Source of the DNA: Ailurus styani
Lineage: Eukaryota; Chordata; Mammalia; Carnivora; Ailuridae
DNA: 64,000 bases
Assembly: GCA_002007465.1 (NCBI GenBank)
Contig: LNAC01001830.1
Span: 23,491-87,490 of the forward strand
Direction of reading: 5' to 3'
Made by a program: the position numbers and the translations under genes. The first letter of the stretch is position 1; each line of letters opens with the position of its first letter. The notes below the pieces were generated by a model, which saw only the letters and a program-made list of their open reading frames with translations, was not told the origin of the DNA and searched no databases. This document shows positions 34,480 to 44,851 of this stretch, piece after piece.

Positions 34480-34955
34480 AAGGAGCAGATAGTTTCTAGA
34501 GTATAGATCCACTACCTCTTTGGTTAAGTTTATTCCAAAGTATCTTAAGGTTTTTGGTGCTATTGTAAATGGAATCGATTCCTGAATTTTTCTTTCTACT
34601 GTTTTACATTGTTAGTGTATTGGAAAGCTACTTATTTCTGTGCACAGATTTTGTATCCTGCCATATTGCTGAATTGCTGCTTGAGTTCTAGTAATTTGGA
34701 GGTGGAGTCTTTTGGATTTTCCACATAATGTATCATGTAATCTGAGAAGAGAGAGAATTTTACTTCTTTGCAAATTTGCTTGCTTTTTATTTCTTTTTGT
34801 TGTCTGATTGCTGTTGTTAAGACTTCCATTACTATGTTGAACAATAGTGGTGGGAGTGGGCATACTTGTCGTGCTCCTGACCTTAAGGGAAAAGTATGTT
34901 ACCAAATGGAATTTAAATTAAAACTTGGAGAAAAAAAAGAAAAAAAAATGCCTAT
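34480..34955. mobile_element. Inverted L1 ORF2 piece joined to an L1 3' tail
   Basis: 34,490-34,893 is the antisense of the L1 RT active-site region (FTDD-type text with TCAGATTACATGATACATTA reading on the minus strand). 34,894-34,955 (AAATGGAATTTAAATTAAAA) is a sense L1 3' tail. Either one rearranged insertion or two adjacent ones. Confidence 0.6.
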
Positions 34956-35040
34956 ATCTGTTTAAAAGCAGGAAGATAGATATGTAAGGTTAAGTCAGTA
35001 AAACAAGATTCTCTTTCAGAATTAAAGAAAAATACCTATT
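34956..35040. other. AT-rich, nothing recognised
   Basis: No gene or clear repeat; it may be the decayed left edge of the tandem array that follows. Confidence 0.4.
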
Positions 35041-35534
35041 TCAAAATGAAGGTGTTCTTAAAAACTTTGATATAAGTATTATGTAGGGAATATAATATTT
35101 CACTCACTGAAATCACAATGTGCTGAAGGCATTTTTTTGTGCCTACTTCGATACATCTTTCAAGAATTTTTCTTAACAATTTCCATGGGGGAAAACAAAA
35201 CAATTTCCATGTAAGCATTGCAAAATGGATACATATTAACTTCCTTGAAAAAACTCTCTGTTGAAAGCGTCTTTTAAGTAGCTTTATACATACATTTTCT
35301 AAGTGTTCATAAACTGTTCTGTATAAGCCTTAAGAGTGGCCATATGCTCCATTCACTGAAACCACAATGTACGGAATGCACCTTTCTAGTAGGTGCTTAG
35401 ATATGTCTTGCATGAAGTATTACACATTTTATTATAAGCATTACACAGTGGTTATGTTTTCCCATTGTTCCTCTTTTTTAAAACACTTATTATTGTTCAA
35501 GTTAATAGAATAGTGTATGAAATGTTGAACTACA

Positions 35535-35690
35535 AATGCAAAAAGAGATAGGGTGGCTGGGTTATGGACATTGGGGAGGGTATGTGCTATGGTGAGTGCT
35601 GTGAATTGTGTAAGATTGATGATTCACAGACCTGTACTCATGAAGCAAATAATACAATATATGTTAATAAAAAAATTAAAAAAAAACTTC
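35535..35690 (+). mobile_element. L1 3'-end fragment, plus, in the array
   Basis: GATAGGGTGGCTGGGTTATG through ATTCACAGACCTGTACTCAT to an A-rich tail is L1 3' UTR, 5' truncated to about 155 bp. Confidence 0.8.
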
Positions 35691-35826
35691 AATAAAAAAA
35701 AAAAGAAAAGTAGGTTCCATGCCTGTCATGGAGCCCAACACAGGCCTTGAACTCATGACCCTGAGATCAAGACCTGAGCAGAGGTCAAGAATCAGATGCT
35801 TAAACAACTAAGCCTCCCAGGTACCT
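35691..35826 (-). mobile_element. Old Can-SINE fragment, minus
   Basis: TTGAACTCATGACCCTGAGA and AACTAAGCCTCCCAGGTACC are antisense SINE text. It abuts the L1 tail. Confidence 0.8.
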
Positions 35827-36030
35827 CTATGTGTTCTTTTTAATCACATTCATCAATCAACTAACTTCTTAAATACATACTGCAAGATGTTTCTTTCTTT
35901 TTTTTCTCCCTGGCAGAAGTTTTCTTAAACTTTCTGTATAAGCATTACAGAAAGGTCATGTGTTCTACTCAGTATAATAAAACTGCTGAATGAGTCATTC
36001 AAAGAGATTCTTAGTTATATCTTGTAAGAT

Positions 36031-36717
36031 ACCAATGTAGTTAAAAGAAAGGGGACCTGCACCCCAATGTCCATAGCAGCAAAGTCCACACTAGCCAAAC
36101 AGTGTGAGAAGCTGTGATGTCCTTCAACAGATGAATGGATAAAGACTTGGTTCACATACACTATGGAATATTACTAAGCCGTCAGAAAGGATGAATACTC
36201 ACCATTTGCTTCAACACGGATGACATTGGAAGGGATTATACTAAGTGAGATAAGTCAAGCAGAGAAAGACAATTATCATATGGTTTCATTCATAGCTGGA
36301 ACATAAGGAATAGCACAGAGGACCATAGGGGAAGGGAGGGAAAACTGAGTGGAAAGAAATCAGAGAAGGAGACAAACCATGAGCAACTCTGGACTCTGGA
36401 AACCCAACTGAGGGTTACAGATAGCAGGGGTGTGGGGGGATAGGGTAACTGGGTGATGGGTATTAAGAAGGGCATGTGTGGTGTTGAGCACTGGGCATTG
36501 AATTCAACTAATGAACCATTGAACACTACATTAAAAATTAACGATGTTTGTGAATAATACATTATGTGTTATTAAAGGAAATAAATCTATAAGAATTTAT
36601 GTACTTGGAAAAAAACTAATGATATGTTGGCTAATTGAATGTAATAGCAAAAAAGGAAAAAATAAATTTATTTGCCACTGGAAAAATAATAAAATAAAAT
36701 ATTTTTCCTCTAAAAAA
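36031..36717 (+). mobile_element. 5'-truncated L1 3' end, plus, in the array
   Basis: Text from the end of ORF2 (GCACCCCAATGTCCATAGCA; GGATAAAGACTTGGTTCACA) runs through the 3' UTR to about 36,560. It is followed by an A-rich stretch with a second ACTAATGATATG-like 3' end (36,615-36,717), so possibly two insertions. Confidence 0.8.
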
Positions 36718-36743
36718 GAAGTGTTCTTAAACCATTCAATATA

Positions 36744-36939
36744 GGGCGCCTGGGTGGCTCAGTGGGTTAAAGCCTCTGCCTTCGGCTCAGGCCATGATCT
36801 CAGGGTCCTGGGATCGAGGCCCACATTGGGCTTTCTGCTCAGCGGAAAGCCTGCTTCCCCCCCGCCCCGGCTGCCTCTCTGCCTACTTGTGATCTCTATC
36901 TCTGTGTCTAATAAATAAATTTTAAAAAAATCTTTAAAA
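36744..36939 (+). mobile_element. Can-SINE, plus, in the array
   Basis: Complete element with a perfect 15-bp TSD AAACCATTCAATATA at 36,729-36,743 and 36,940-36,954; the TSD is array sequence. Confidence 0.97.
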
Positions 36940-37260
36940 AAACCATTCAATATAAATATTACAAAATAAAAATATATTCCATTCATAGAATTCACAATGT
37001 GTAGATGCATTTTTAAGGTACATGCTTAGACACACCTTGTAAATGTGTCTATAAACACTCTAAACCATCAGAGACTGGGAATTTGACACATTCACTGTTA
37101 TATATCTGTAGTGAATGCATCTTTCAAGTAGCTCCGGAACACATATTGTAAGAAGTGTGTGAGCATTACAGAGTAGTCATTTTTCCACTCATTAAAAGCA
37201 CACCATACTGAAGGCATTTTTAAGTAGTTACTTAGATACATCTTATAAAAAAGTGTTCTT

Positions 37261-37461
37261 TTTTTTTTAAAGATTTTATTTATTTATTTCACAGAGGGAG
37301 AGAGATCACAAGGAGGCAGAGAGGCAGGCAGAGAGAGAGGGGGGGGGGAAGCAGGCTCCCCGCTGAACAGGGAGCCCGATGCGGGCCTCGATCCCAGGAC
37401 CCTGAGATCATGACCTGAGCTGAAAGCAGAGGCATTAACCCACTGAGCCACCCAGGCGCCC
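37261..37461 (-). mobile_element. Can-SINE, minus, in the array
   Basis: Complete element with a perfect 15-bp TSD TAAAAAAGTGTTCTT at 37,246-37,260 and 37,462-37,476, made of the conserved start of the tandem unit. Confidence 0.97.
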
Positions 37462-38103
37462 TAAAAAAGTGTTCTTAAATAGTTCTGTATTAGCATTACA
37501 AAGTGACTGTGTGTTCCACTCATTAAACAAACAAAAACATCCTGTAGGAAGTGACTTTCAACTAGGTGCTAAGGTACATTTTGTAATAAGTATTCTTTCT
37601 TTTAATTAACAAGTATTCTTAAACACTAAAGTATAATGTTATTAAATACTAGCTATATAAAGTAAATTAAAAAACTAAATATAAGCACTCAAGTGTGGGC
37701 ATTATAGAGTACGTTTATGTTCTAATCCTTGAAACAAAAATGTTCTGAAAGTCTCTTTTTTTAAAAAAACTTCAATATAAGTATTCCAGAGGGACAATGT
37801 ATTTCGTTCGCTGTAATCACATTGTGATGTATTTATCTTTCAAGTAGTTGCTGATATATAACTTGTAAAATGTGTTTTTAAGCACTTCAGTATAAGGATT
37901 CCAACTAAGTACATGTTCCATTCTTCAAATAACACTTCTGTATGCATCTTTCACATAGTTTCCAATAAATATTATCAGAAATATTTGTAAACAGTTCTGT
38001 GTACACATAACAGTGCCCATTTGTACCACTCATTTAAATCACATTGTACAGAATTCAGGTTCAAGTTGCTGCTAAGATGATACATTCTAAAAATAATGTT
38101 CTT

Positions 38104-38297
38104 TCTCAGAGTCCACAGTCTCTCATGGTTTGTCTCCCCTCTGAAAAACAAACTGAGGGTTATGGAGGGGAGTGGGGAGGGGTGAGCCTGGTGGTGGGTA
38201 TTAAGGGAGGACACGTATTGCATGGAGCACTGGGTGTGGTGCATAAACAATGAATCTTGGATCACTGGAAAAATGAAATTAAAAAAATTAAAAAAAT
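38104..38297 (+). mobile_element. Short twin-primed L1 3' end, plus, in the array
   Basis: 38,104-38,143 is antisense L1 3' UTR (GAGTCCACAGTCTCTCATGG). From 38,144 the sense 3' UTR continues (AAAAACAAACTGAGGGTTAT) at the L1 position where the inverted part ends. TSD of 15 bp: AAAAATAATGTTCTT (38,089-38,103) and AAAAATAGTGTTCTT (38,298-38,312), one mismatch. Confidence 0.85.
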
Positions 38298-38397
38298 AAA
38301 AATAGTGTTCTTAAACTGTTAGGTATAAGCATTACGGAGTAGACATGTATTCCACTCACTGAAATCACAATGTACTGAATAAAATTTTTAAGTAGCT

Positions 38398-38545
38398 GGG
38401 CGCCTGGGTGGCTCAGCCCTTAAGTGATTGCATTTGGCTCAGATCATGATCTTGGAGTCCTAGGATCGAGTCTCACAATAGGCTCCTTTCTCAGTGGGGA
38501 CCTGTGCTCTCTCTCAAATAAATAAAATCTTTATAACTTTTTTAA
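38398..38545 (+). mobile_element. Can-SINE, plus, internally shortened, in the array
   Basis: GGGCGCCTGGGTGGCTCAGC head, shortened middle, CAAATAAATAAAATCTTTAT tail; flanked by TTTTTAAGTAGC and TTTTTAAAAAGTATC. Confidence 0.9.
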
Positions 38546-38597
38546 AAAGTATCTGCATAGATACAGCTTGTAAAAAGTGTTCTTAAATAGTTATGTA

Positions 38598-38752
38598 GGT
38601 TGACTGGAAGGACATTTCCTGGGATGATGGAAATGTTCTTGTGGCCACATGGGTGTGTACAGTTGCAAAAAGTCATCAAGCTGTACACTTAAGATTTGTT
38701 CATTTTGCTGTGTGTAAATTGAATCTCAATAAAAAACTTTTAAAATTAAAAA
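38598..38752 (+). mobile_element. Old L1M-type 3' end in the array
   Basis: GGGATGATGGAAATGTTCTT, CTGTACACTTAAGATTTG and AATTGAATCTCAATAAAAAA are typical of old L1M 3' ends. TSD AATAGTTATGTA (38,586-38,597) and AATAGTTGTGTA (38,753-38,764), one mismatch. This old insertion implies the array is older still. Confidence 0.75.
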
Positions 38753-39175
38753 AATAGTTGTGTATAAGCTATAAAGAACCATATATTCAACTAAATGAAT
38801 TCATGTCATACTTAATGAATCTTTCAATTTTTTCTTACTCTTGTAAGAGGTGCTTTTTTTTTAATTTTATTTTTATTCTTTGCCCAAGGGGTACAGGTCT
38901 GTGAATCATCAGGCTTACATCTTTCACAGCATTCACCAAAGCACAAACCCTCCCCAATGTCCATAACCCATCCACCCTATCCCTACCCTCCCACCCCCCA
39001 GTAACCCTCAGTTTGTTTTGTGAGATTAGGAGTCTCTTATGGTTTGTGTCCTTCCCCATCCCATCTTGTTTCATTATTTTTCCCTCCCTACCCCCCACGA
39101 CCCCCCACCCTGCCCCTCAAGTTCCTCATATCAGAGAGATCATATGATAATTGTCTTTCTCTGATTGACTTATTT

Positions 39176-39865
39176 NNNNNNNNNNNNNNNNNNNNNNNNN
39201 NNNNNNNNNNNNNNNNNNNNNNNNNNNNNNNNNNNNNNNNNNNNNNNNNNNNNNNNNNNNNNNNNNNNNNNNNNNNNNNNNNNNNNNNNNNNNNNNNNNN
39301 NNNNNNNNNNNNNNNNNNNNNNNNNNNNNNNNNNNNNNNNNNNNNNNNNNNNNNNNNNNNNNNNNNNNNNNNNNNNNNNNNNNNNNNNNNNNNNNNNNNN
39401 NNNNNNNNNNNNNNNNNNNNNNNNNNNNNNNNNNNNNNNNNNNNNNNNNNNNNNNNNNNNNNNNNNNNNNNNNNNNNNNNNNNNNNNNNNNNNNNNNNNN
39501 NNNNNNNNNNNNNNNNNNNNNNNNNNNNNNNNNNNNNNNNNNNNNNNNNNNNNNNNNNNNNNNNNNNNNNNNNNNNNNNNNNNNNNNNNNNNNNNNNNNN
39601 NNNNNNNNNNNNNNNNNNNNNNNNNNNNNNNNNNNNNNNNNNNNNNNNNNNNNNNNNNNNNNNNNNNNNNNNNNNNNNNNNNNNNNNNNNNNNNNNNNNN
39701 NNNNNNNNNNNNNNNNNNNNNNNNNNNNNNNNNNNNNNNNNNNNNNNNNNNNNNNNNNNNNNNNNNNNNNNNNNNNNNNNNNNNNNNNNNNNNNNNNNNN
39801 NNNNNNNNNNNNNNNNNNNNNNNNNNNNNNNNNNNNNNNNNNNNNNNNNNNNNNNNNNNNNNNNN
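39176..39865. other. Assembly gap (690 N)
   Basis: A run of N inside an L1. By comparison with the L1 at 25,723-32,826, about 1.6 kb would be expected between the flanking L1 positions. Confidence 0.99.
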
Positions 39866-40027
39866 CTAGCAGTTTTGGAGTGGAGTCCTTTGGGTTTTCC
39901 ACATAAAGTATCATATCATCTGCAAAGAGTGATAGTTTGACTTCTTCCTTGCCAATTTGGATGCCATTTATTTCTTTTTGTTGTCTGATTGCTGAGGTTA
40001 GGACTTCTAGTACTCTGTTGAATAGCA

Positions 40028-40367
40028 GTGGTGATAGTGGACAGCCTTGCCGTGTTCCTAACTTCAGGGGAAAGCTCTCAGTTTTTCTCCATTTAGAATG
40101 ATATTTGCTGTGGTTTTTTCATAGTTGGCTTGATGATATTGAGGTGTGTACCCTCTATGCCTACACTATGAAGAGTTTTGATTAAGAAAGGGTGCTGTAA
40201 GTGGTGATAGTGGACAGCCTTGCCGTGTTCCTAACTTCAGGGGAAAGCTCTCAGTTTTTCTCCATTTAGAATGATATTTGCTGTGGTTTTTTCATAGTTG
40301 GCTTGATGATATTGAGGTGTGTACCCTCTATGCCTACACTATGAAGAGTTTTGATTAAGAAAGGGTG
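40028..40367. repeat. Exact 167-bp direct duplication in L1
   Basis: 40,028-40,194 and 40,201-40,367 are identical, separated by CTGTAA. The second copy is followed by L1 text that should lie ~170 bp further on, so duplication and deletion occur together. Confidence 0.95.
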
Positions 40368-40746
40368 GGATCCTATTGGCTAGTATTTTGTTGAGGATTT
40401 TTGCATCTGTGTTCATCAAAGATATTGGTCTCTAATTCTCCTTCTTGATGGGGCCTTTGCCTGGTTTGGGGATCAAGGTAATGCCGGCCACATAAAAGGA
40501 GTTTTAAGAGGTGCTTTTATACAGATATGTATAAACAATACAGAATGGTCATGTGTTCCACTCACTGAAATAACACTCTGCTGAAATGACATTTCAATTT
40601 GGTGCTTAGATACGTCTTGAAAGAACTGTTCTTAAACACTAAATTGTAATCATGAGAGTCTGGGTATATGTTCTATTCCTTGAAATAACCCTATGCGAAA
40701 TATGTCTCTATGTCACTTTTAGATACATCTTACAAGAAGTTTACTT

Positions 40747-40910
40747 CAGGGGCGCCTGTGTGGTTTAGTCAGTTAAGCATGTGCCTTAAGCTCAGGTCAC
40801 GATCTCAGGGTCCTAGGATCGAGCTCTACATCAGGCTCTCTGCTTAGCAGGAAGCCTTCTTCTCCCTCTCCCCCCCCCCTCTCTGTCAAATAAATAATTA
40901 AATCTTTAAA
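40747..40910 (+). mobile_element. Can-SINE, plus, in the array
   Basis: GGGGCGCCTGTGTGGTTTAG head, poly(C) in the middle, AATAAATAATTAAATC tail. TSD AAGTTTACTT at 40,737-40,746 and 40,911-40,920. Confidence 0.94.
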
Positions 40911-41724
40911 AAGTTTACTTTAACAGTTTAATACAAGCATTACAGAGCAGCCATGCGTTCCACTCACTGAAATTACGAATGCTGAATGCATCTCTAGATA
41001 AATGCTTAGATAGATCTTGCACATAGTATTTTTAAACACTTCATTATAATTTGCTTAAAAGTGTTCTTAAGAAATTTTCTGTAAGCAGTACATAATAAGT
41101 ATGTGTTTTTCTAACTTAAAGAACATGGTGCTGAATCACTGTTTCAAATATTTTTTTTATGAACAACTTGTATTTTTGCTCTCCAAAATATTTCAACATG
41201 AACACTGCAGAATTTTTGTCTCTTCCACTCACTGGATGAACACTGTGCTCAATGTGTCCTTTAAAGCTTCTCTTTGTAAGAGGGGTTCCTAAACTAATTT
41301 GTGTGAGTCTAACAGAATGTATATGTATTGAACTAAAAGAAATAACACTCAGGTGAAGATGTCATAAAGTACATTCTGGAAACATATTAGTTGATATGTG
41401 CTTAAAAACAGAAGTATAAAAAGTATGGAATGGTTATTTATTGCACTCACTGATATGAGACTCTGATGAAGGAGACTTTTAACTATCTTCAGACAACATA
41501 TCATTACTACTGTTCTTAAAGATATGAGCTTAAGCATGAAGGCATGAACTGTGTGAACTCCCATAAATTATATTGTGGCAAATACATCTCTTAAGTAGCT
41601 GTTCAACACATCTAATAAGAAGTGATCCAAAACTACTGTATAATTATTATAGCATAGCCACTTGTTCCATTAGCAGAAACAACACAGATCAATATCTCTT
41701 TCTTTTTTTGTTGTTGTCGTTCTT

Positions 41725-42282
41725 TGTTTTAACTTTTTATTTAAATTACAGTCAGTTAACATATAGTGTAATATTAATTTCAGGAGCAGAATTTGTTGAT
41801 TTATCATTTACATATAACATCTAGTACTCATCAAAACAAATGCCTGCTTTAATAGCCATCATCCTTTTGGCCCATCCCCCACTCAACCACCCCCCTCAGC
41901 AACTTTCAGTGTATATATTTATATCCCGCATATATTCTTTATCCATGTGTCAGCCAGTGCACGTTTAGGCTCTATCCATAATTAGGTTCCTGTTGATAAT
42001 GCTGCTATAAACTTCAGTGTGCATGTATCACTTTGAACCAGTATTTTTGTATCCTTTGGATAAATACCTGGCTGGATTTAGCACAATGCTGGATCAAAGG
42101 GTAGTTCAATTTTTACCTTTTGAGGAATCTTCATATTTCTTTCCAGAGCTGTAGCATCAATTTGCATTACCACCAATAGTGTAAAACGGTTCACTTTTCT
42201 CCACATTCTCACCAACATCTGTTTATTCCTGTGTTCATTTTACCCATTCTGACAGGTGTTAGATAATATCTCATTGTAGTTT
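41725..42282 (-). mobile_element. Old L1 3' portion, minus
   Basis: Antisense 3' UTR (CAGTCAGTTAACATATAGTG) and the end of ORF2 (ACCACCAATAGTGTAAAACG; CATTCTGACAGGTGTTAGAT). Its left edge marks the end of the tandem array. Confidence 0.82.
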
Positions 42283-43198
42283 TTTTTTCAACAATTTTTA
42301 TTATGTTCAATGAACCAACATATAATACATCATTGGTTTTTTATACAGTGTTCAATGATTCATTAGTTGCATATAACACCAAGTGCTTATCACTACCCAA
42401 CACCTTGTTACCATATTCCCCCACCATCCCCCCTTTCTGTAACCTTCCGTTTGTTTCCTGGAGTCTAGATTCTTTCATGGTTTGTCTCCTTCTCTGATTT
42501 CTTCCTATTCAGTTTTCCCTCCCTTGCCCTGTGGTCTTCTGTGCTATCCCTTATGTTCCATATATGAGTGAAGCCATATAATAATTGTCTTTCTCTGCTT
42601 GGCTTATTTCATTTAGCATAATCCCTTCCAATTCCATCTATGTTGATGCAAATGGTGGGTAGTCATCCTTTCTGATGGCTGAATAATATTCCACTGTGTA
42701 TATGAACCACCTCTTCTTTATATTTGTTGAAGGGCCTCTTGGCTCCTTCCACAGTTTGGCTAGTGTGGACATTGGTGCTATGAACACTGGAGTACATGTG
42801 GCCCTTCTTTTCATTGCACCTGTATCTTTGGGGTGATATGTAGGGTCCTAGGGTAGCTCTATGTTTAACATCTTAAGAAACCTCCGCACTAATTTCCAGA
42901 GTGACTGTACCAGCTTGCATTCCCACCAACAGTGTAAGAGGGTTCCCCTTTCTCCACATCCTCCCCAACACTTGTTTTCTTTCTTGTTAAATTTTGCCAT
43001 TCGGAAAGGAGTAATGTGGTATCTCATTGTGGTTTTGATTTGTATTTCCCTGATGGCTAGTGATGTTGAAAATTTTTTCATATTTCTGTTAGCCATTTGT
43101 ATTGCTTCTTTGGAGAAGTGTCTCTTCATGTCTTCTGCCCATTTTTTGACTGGATTATTTGGCTTTTTGTGTTGAGTTTGGGAAGTTTTTTATAGATC

Positions 43199-43412
43199 TT
43201 GGATAATAGTCCTTTATATCGAATAAATATGAATATCTCTGTGTTTTATATATTATATATATTTTATATATTATATTATATTATACATTATATATTTATA
43301 TATAAATATATATTGTATATATTTATATATATAATTATATATAATATATAATTTTATATATTATTATATGTATTTAATAAATATACAAATAAATATTTTG
43401 GATAACAGTCCA
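43199..43412. repeat. AT-rich expansion between two copies of a 14-bp ORF2 motif
   Basis: TTGGATAATAGTCC (from 43,199) and TTGGATAACAGTCC (near 43,399) bracket an imperfect TATATA tract (43,240-43,395). L1 ORF2 normally has this motif once. Confidence 0.8.
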
Positions 43413-44041
43413 TCATCTGTAAATATCTTTTTCCATTCAGTGGGTTGATTCTTAGTTCTGTTGACTGTATCCTTTGCTGTGCAGAAGCTTTTTATTTTGA
43501 TGAAGTCCCAAAAGTTTATTTTCACCTTTGTTTCCCTTGCCTCTGGAGACGTGTCTTGAAAGAAGTTGCTGTGGCCAAAGTTGAAGAGGTTACTGCCTGT
43601 TAGGTTTACCTCTAGGATTCTGTTGGATTCCTGTCTTACACTGAGGTCTTTCATCCATTTTGAATTTATATCTTTGTGTGGTGTGAGAGTGGTCCAGTTC
43701 CATTCTTCTACCTGTGGCTGCCCAATGTTCCCAGCACCATTATTGAAGAGACTCTCTTTTTTCCATTGGATATTTTTTCCTGATTTGTTGAGGATTAGTT
43801 GACCATAGAGTTGAAGGTCCACTTCTGGGATCTCTAGTCTATTCCATTGATCTATGTGTCTGTTTTTGTGCCAATGCCATGGTCTCCTGATGATCGCAGC
43901 TTTGTAATATAGCTTTAAGTCAAGCATCATGATGATCCCAGCTTTGATTTTCTTACTCAACATTCCCCAGGAAATTTGGGGTCTTTTCTGGTTCCATACA
44001 AATTTTAGGATTGTTTGTTCCAGCTCTATGAAAAATGTCAA

Positions 44042-44071
44042 TGATTTTTTTTTAGGTTTTGAATTTCTTTT

Positions 44072-44111
<40 letters not shown>

Positions 44112-44219
44112 TGTTCAATTAGCCAACATATAGTAGTACATCATTATTTTTTGATGTAGTATTCAATGATTCATTTGTTGCATATCACAACCCTGGGTCA
44201 TCACATGTGGTGATGAGAA
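44042..44219 (-). mobile_element. Short L1 3' end, minus, with (TTTA)n tail
   Basis: A (TTTA)n run at about 44,070-44,113, then antisense L1 3' end (TTCAATTAGCCAACATATAG). Flanking ORF2 text GAAAAATGTCAA and GAGAAATGTCAA looks like a TSD with one mismatch. Confidence 0.8.
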
Positions 44220-44658
44220 ATGTCAAATTTTGATAGGGACTGCAATGAAAGTGTGGATTGACATAGACATTTTATCGACATAGCATAGACGACATTTTAA
44301 CCATGTTTGTTCTTCCAATCCATAAGAATGGAATATTTTTCATCTCTTTGGTCTTCCTCAATTTCTTTCATAAGTCTTCTCTAGTTTCTAATAGATAGAT
44401 CCTTTATCTCTTTCATTAGGTTTGTTCATTGGTATCCTATGATTTTTTGCTATTGTAAATGGAATTGATTCCTTATTGTCTCTTTCTTCAGTCACATTTT
44501 TAGTGTATTGACATGCAACTGATTTCTGTGCATTGATATTGTATCTTTCCACATTGCTGAATTGCTCTATGAGTTCTAGTAATTTGGGGATGGAGTATTT
44601 TGGGTTTTCCACATAAAATATCTTATTATCTGTGAAGAGAGAGTTTGACTTCTTTTTT

Positions 44659-44851
44659 TTTTTAAAGATTTTATTTATTTATTTCACAGAGGGAGAGAGA
44701 TCACAAGGAGGCAGAGAGGCAGACAGAGAGGGGGGCGGAAGCAGGCTCCTCACTGAGCAGGGAGCCCGATGCGGGCCTCTATCCCAGGACCCTGAGATCA
44801 TGACCTGAGCCGAAAGCAGAGGCCTTAACCCACTGAGCCACCCAGGCGCCC
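44659..44851 (-). mobile_element. Can-SINE, minus, in L1 RT active-site region
   Basis: Complete element; perfect TSD GAGAGTTTGACTTCTTTTTT at 44,639-44,658 and 44,852-44,871. Confidence 0.97.

Larger units (their letters stand above)
38858..40504 (-). mobile_element. Young 5'-truncated L1, minus, with assembly gap
   Basis: 3' UTR antisense at 38,858-39,175, a gap of 690 N, then antisense RT (39,866-40,504) with an [19 protein letters not shown] box near 39,900-39,935. The perfect 14-bp TSD TAAGAGGTGCTTTT (38,844-38,857; 40,505-40,518) is array sequence. The right part holds an exact 167-bp duplication. Large open frames across the Ns are meaningless. Confidence 0.92.
35041..41700. repeat. 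Degenerate ~112-bp tandem repeat array, interrupted by TEs
   Basis: About 25 diverged units share an ordered set of blocks: AAGTGTTCTTAAACAGTTCT, GTATAAGCATTACAGAG, TGTTCCACTCACTGAAATCA, GAATGCATCTTTCAAGTAG, GCTTAGATACATCTTGTAAG. Unit starts include 35,301; 35,414; 35,917; 37,041; 37,151; 37,761; 37,868; 37,979; 40,508; 40,624; 40,737; 41,171; 41,280; 41,398; 41,511. Spacing between uninterrupted neighbours is 107-118 bp. L1s and SINEs are inserted in many units, and several TSDs consist of array sequence. It is not a part of any L1 or SINE I recognise and has no coding potential. Confidence 0.85.

Noticed and set aside
39020..39940. Long open frames (up to 306 codons) on both strands
   Set aside because: They are mostly a run of N; the sequenced ends are L1.
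35041..41700. CRISPR-like array of spaced repeats
   Set aside because: Repeats are contiguous, diverged, ~112 bp long, and in a mammalian genome. There are no short identical repeats with unique spacers.
43240..43395. TATA-box-rich promoter
   Set aside because: It is a low-complexity AT expansion inside a minus-strand L1 ORF2.
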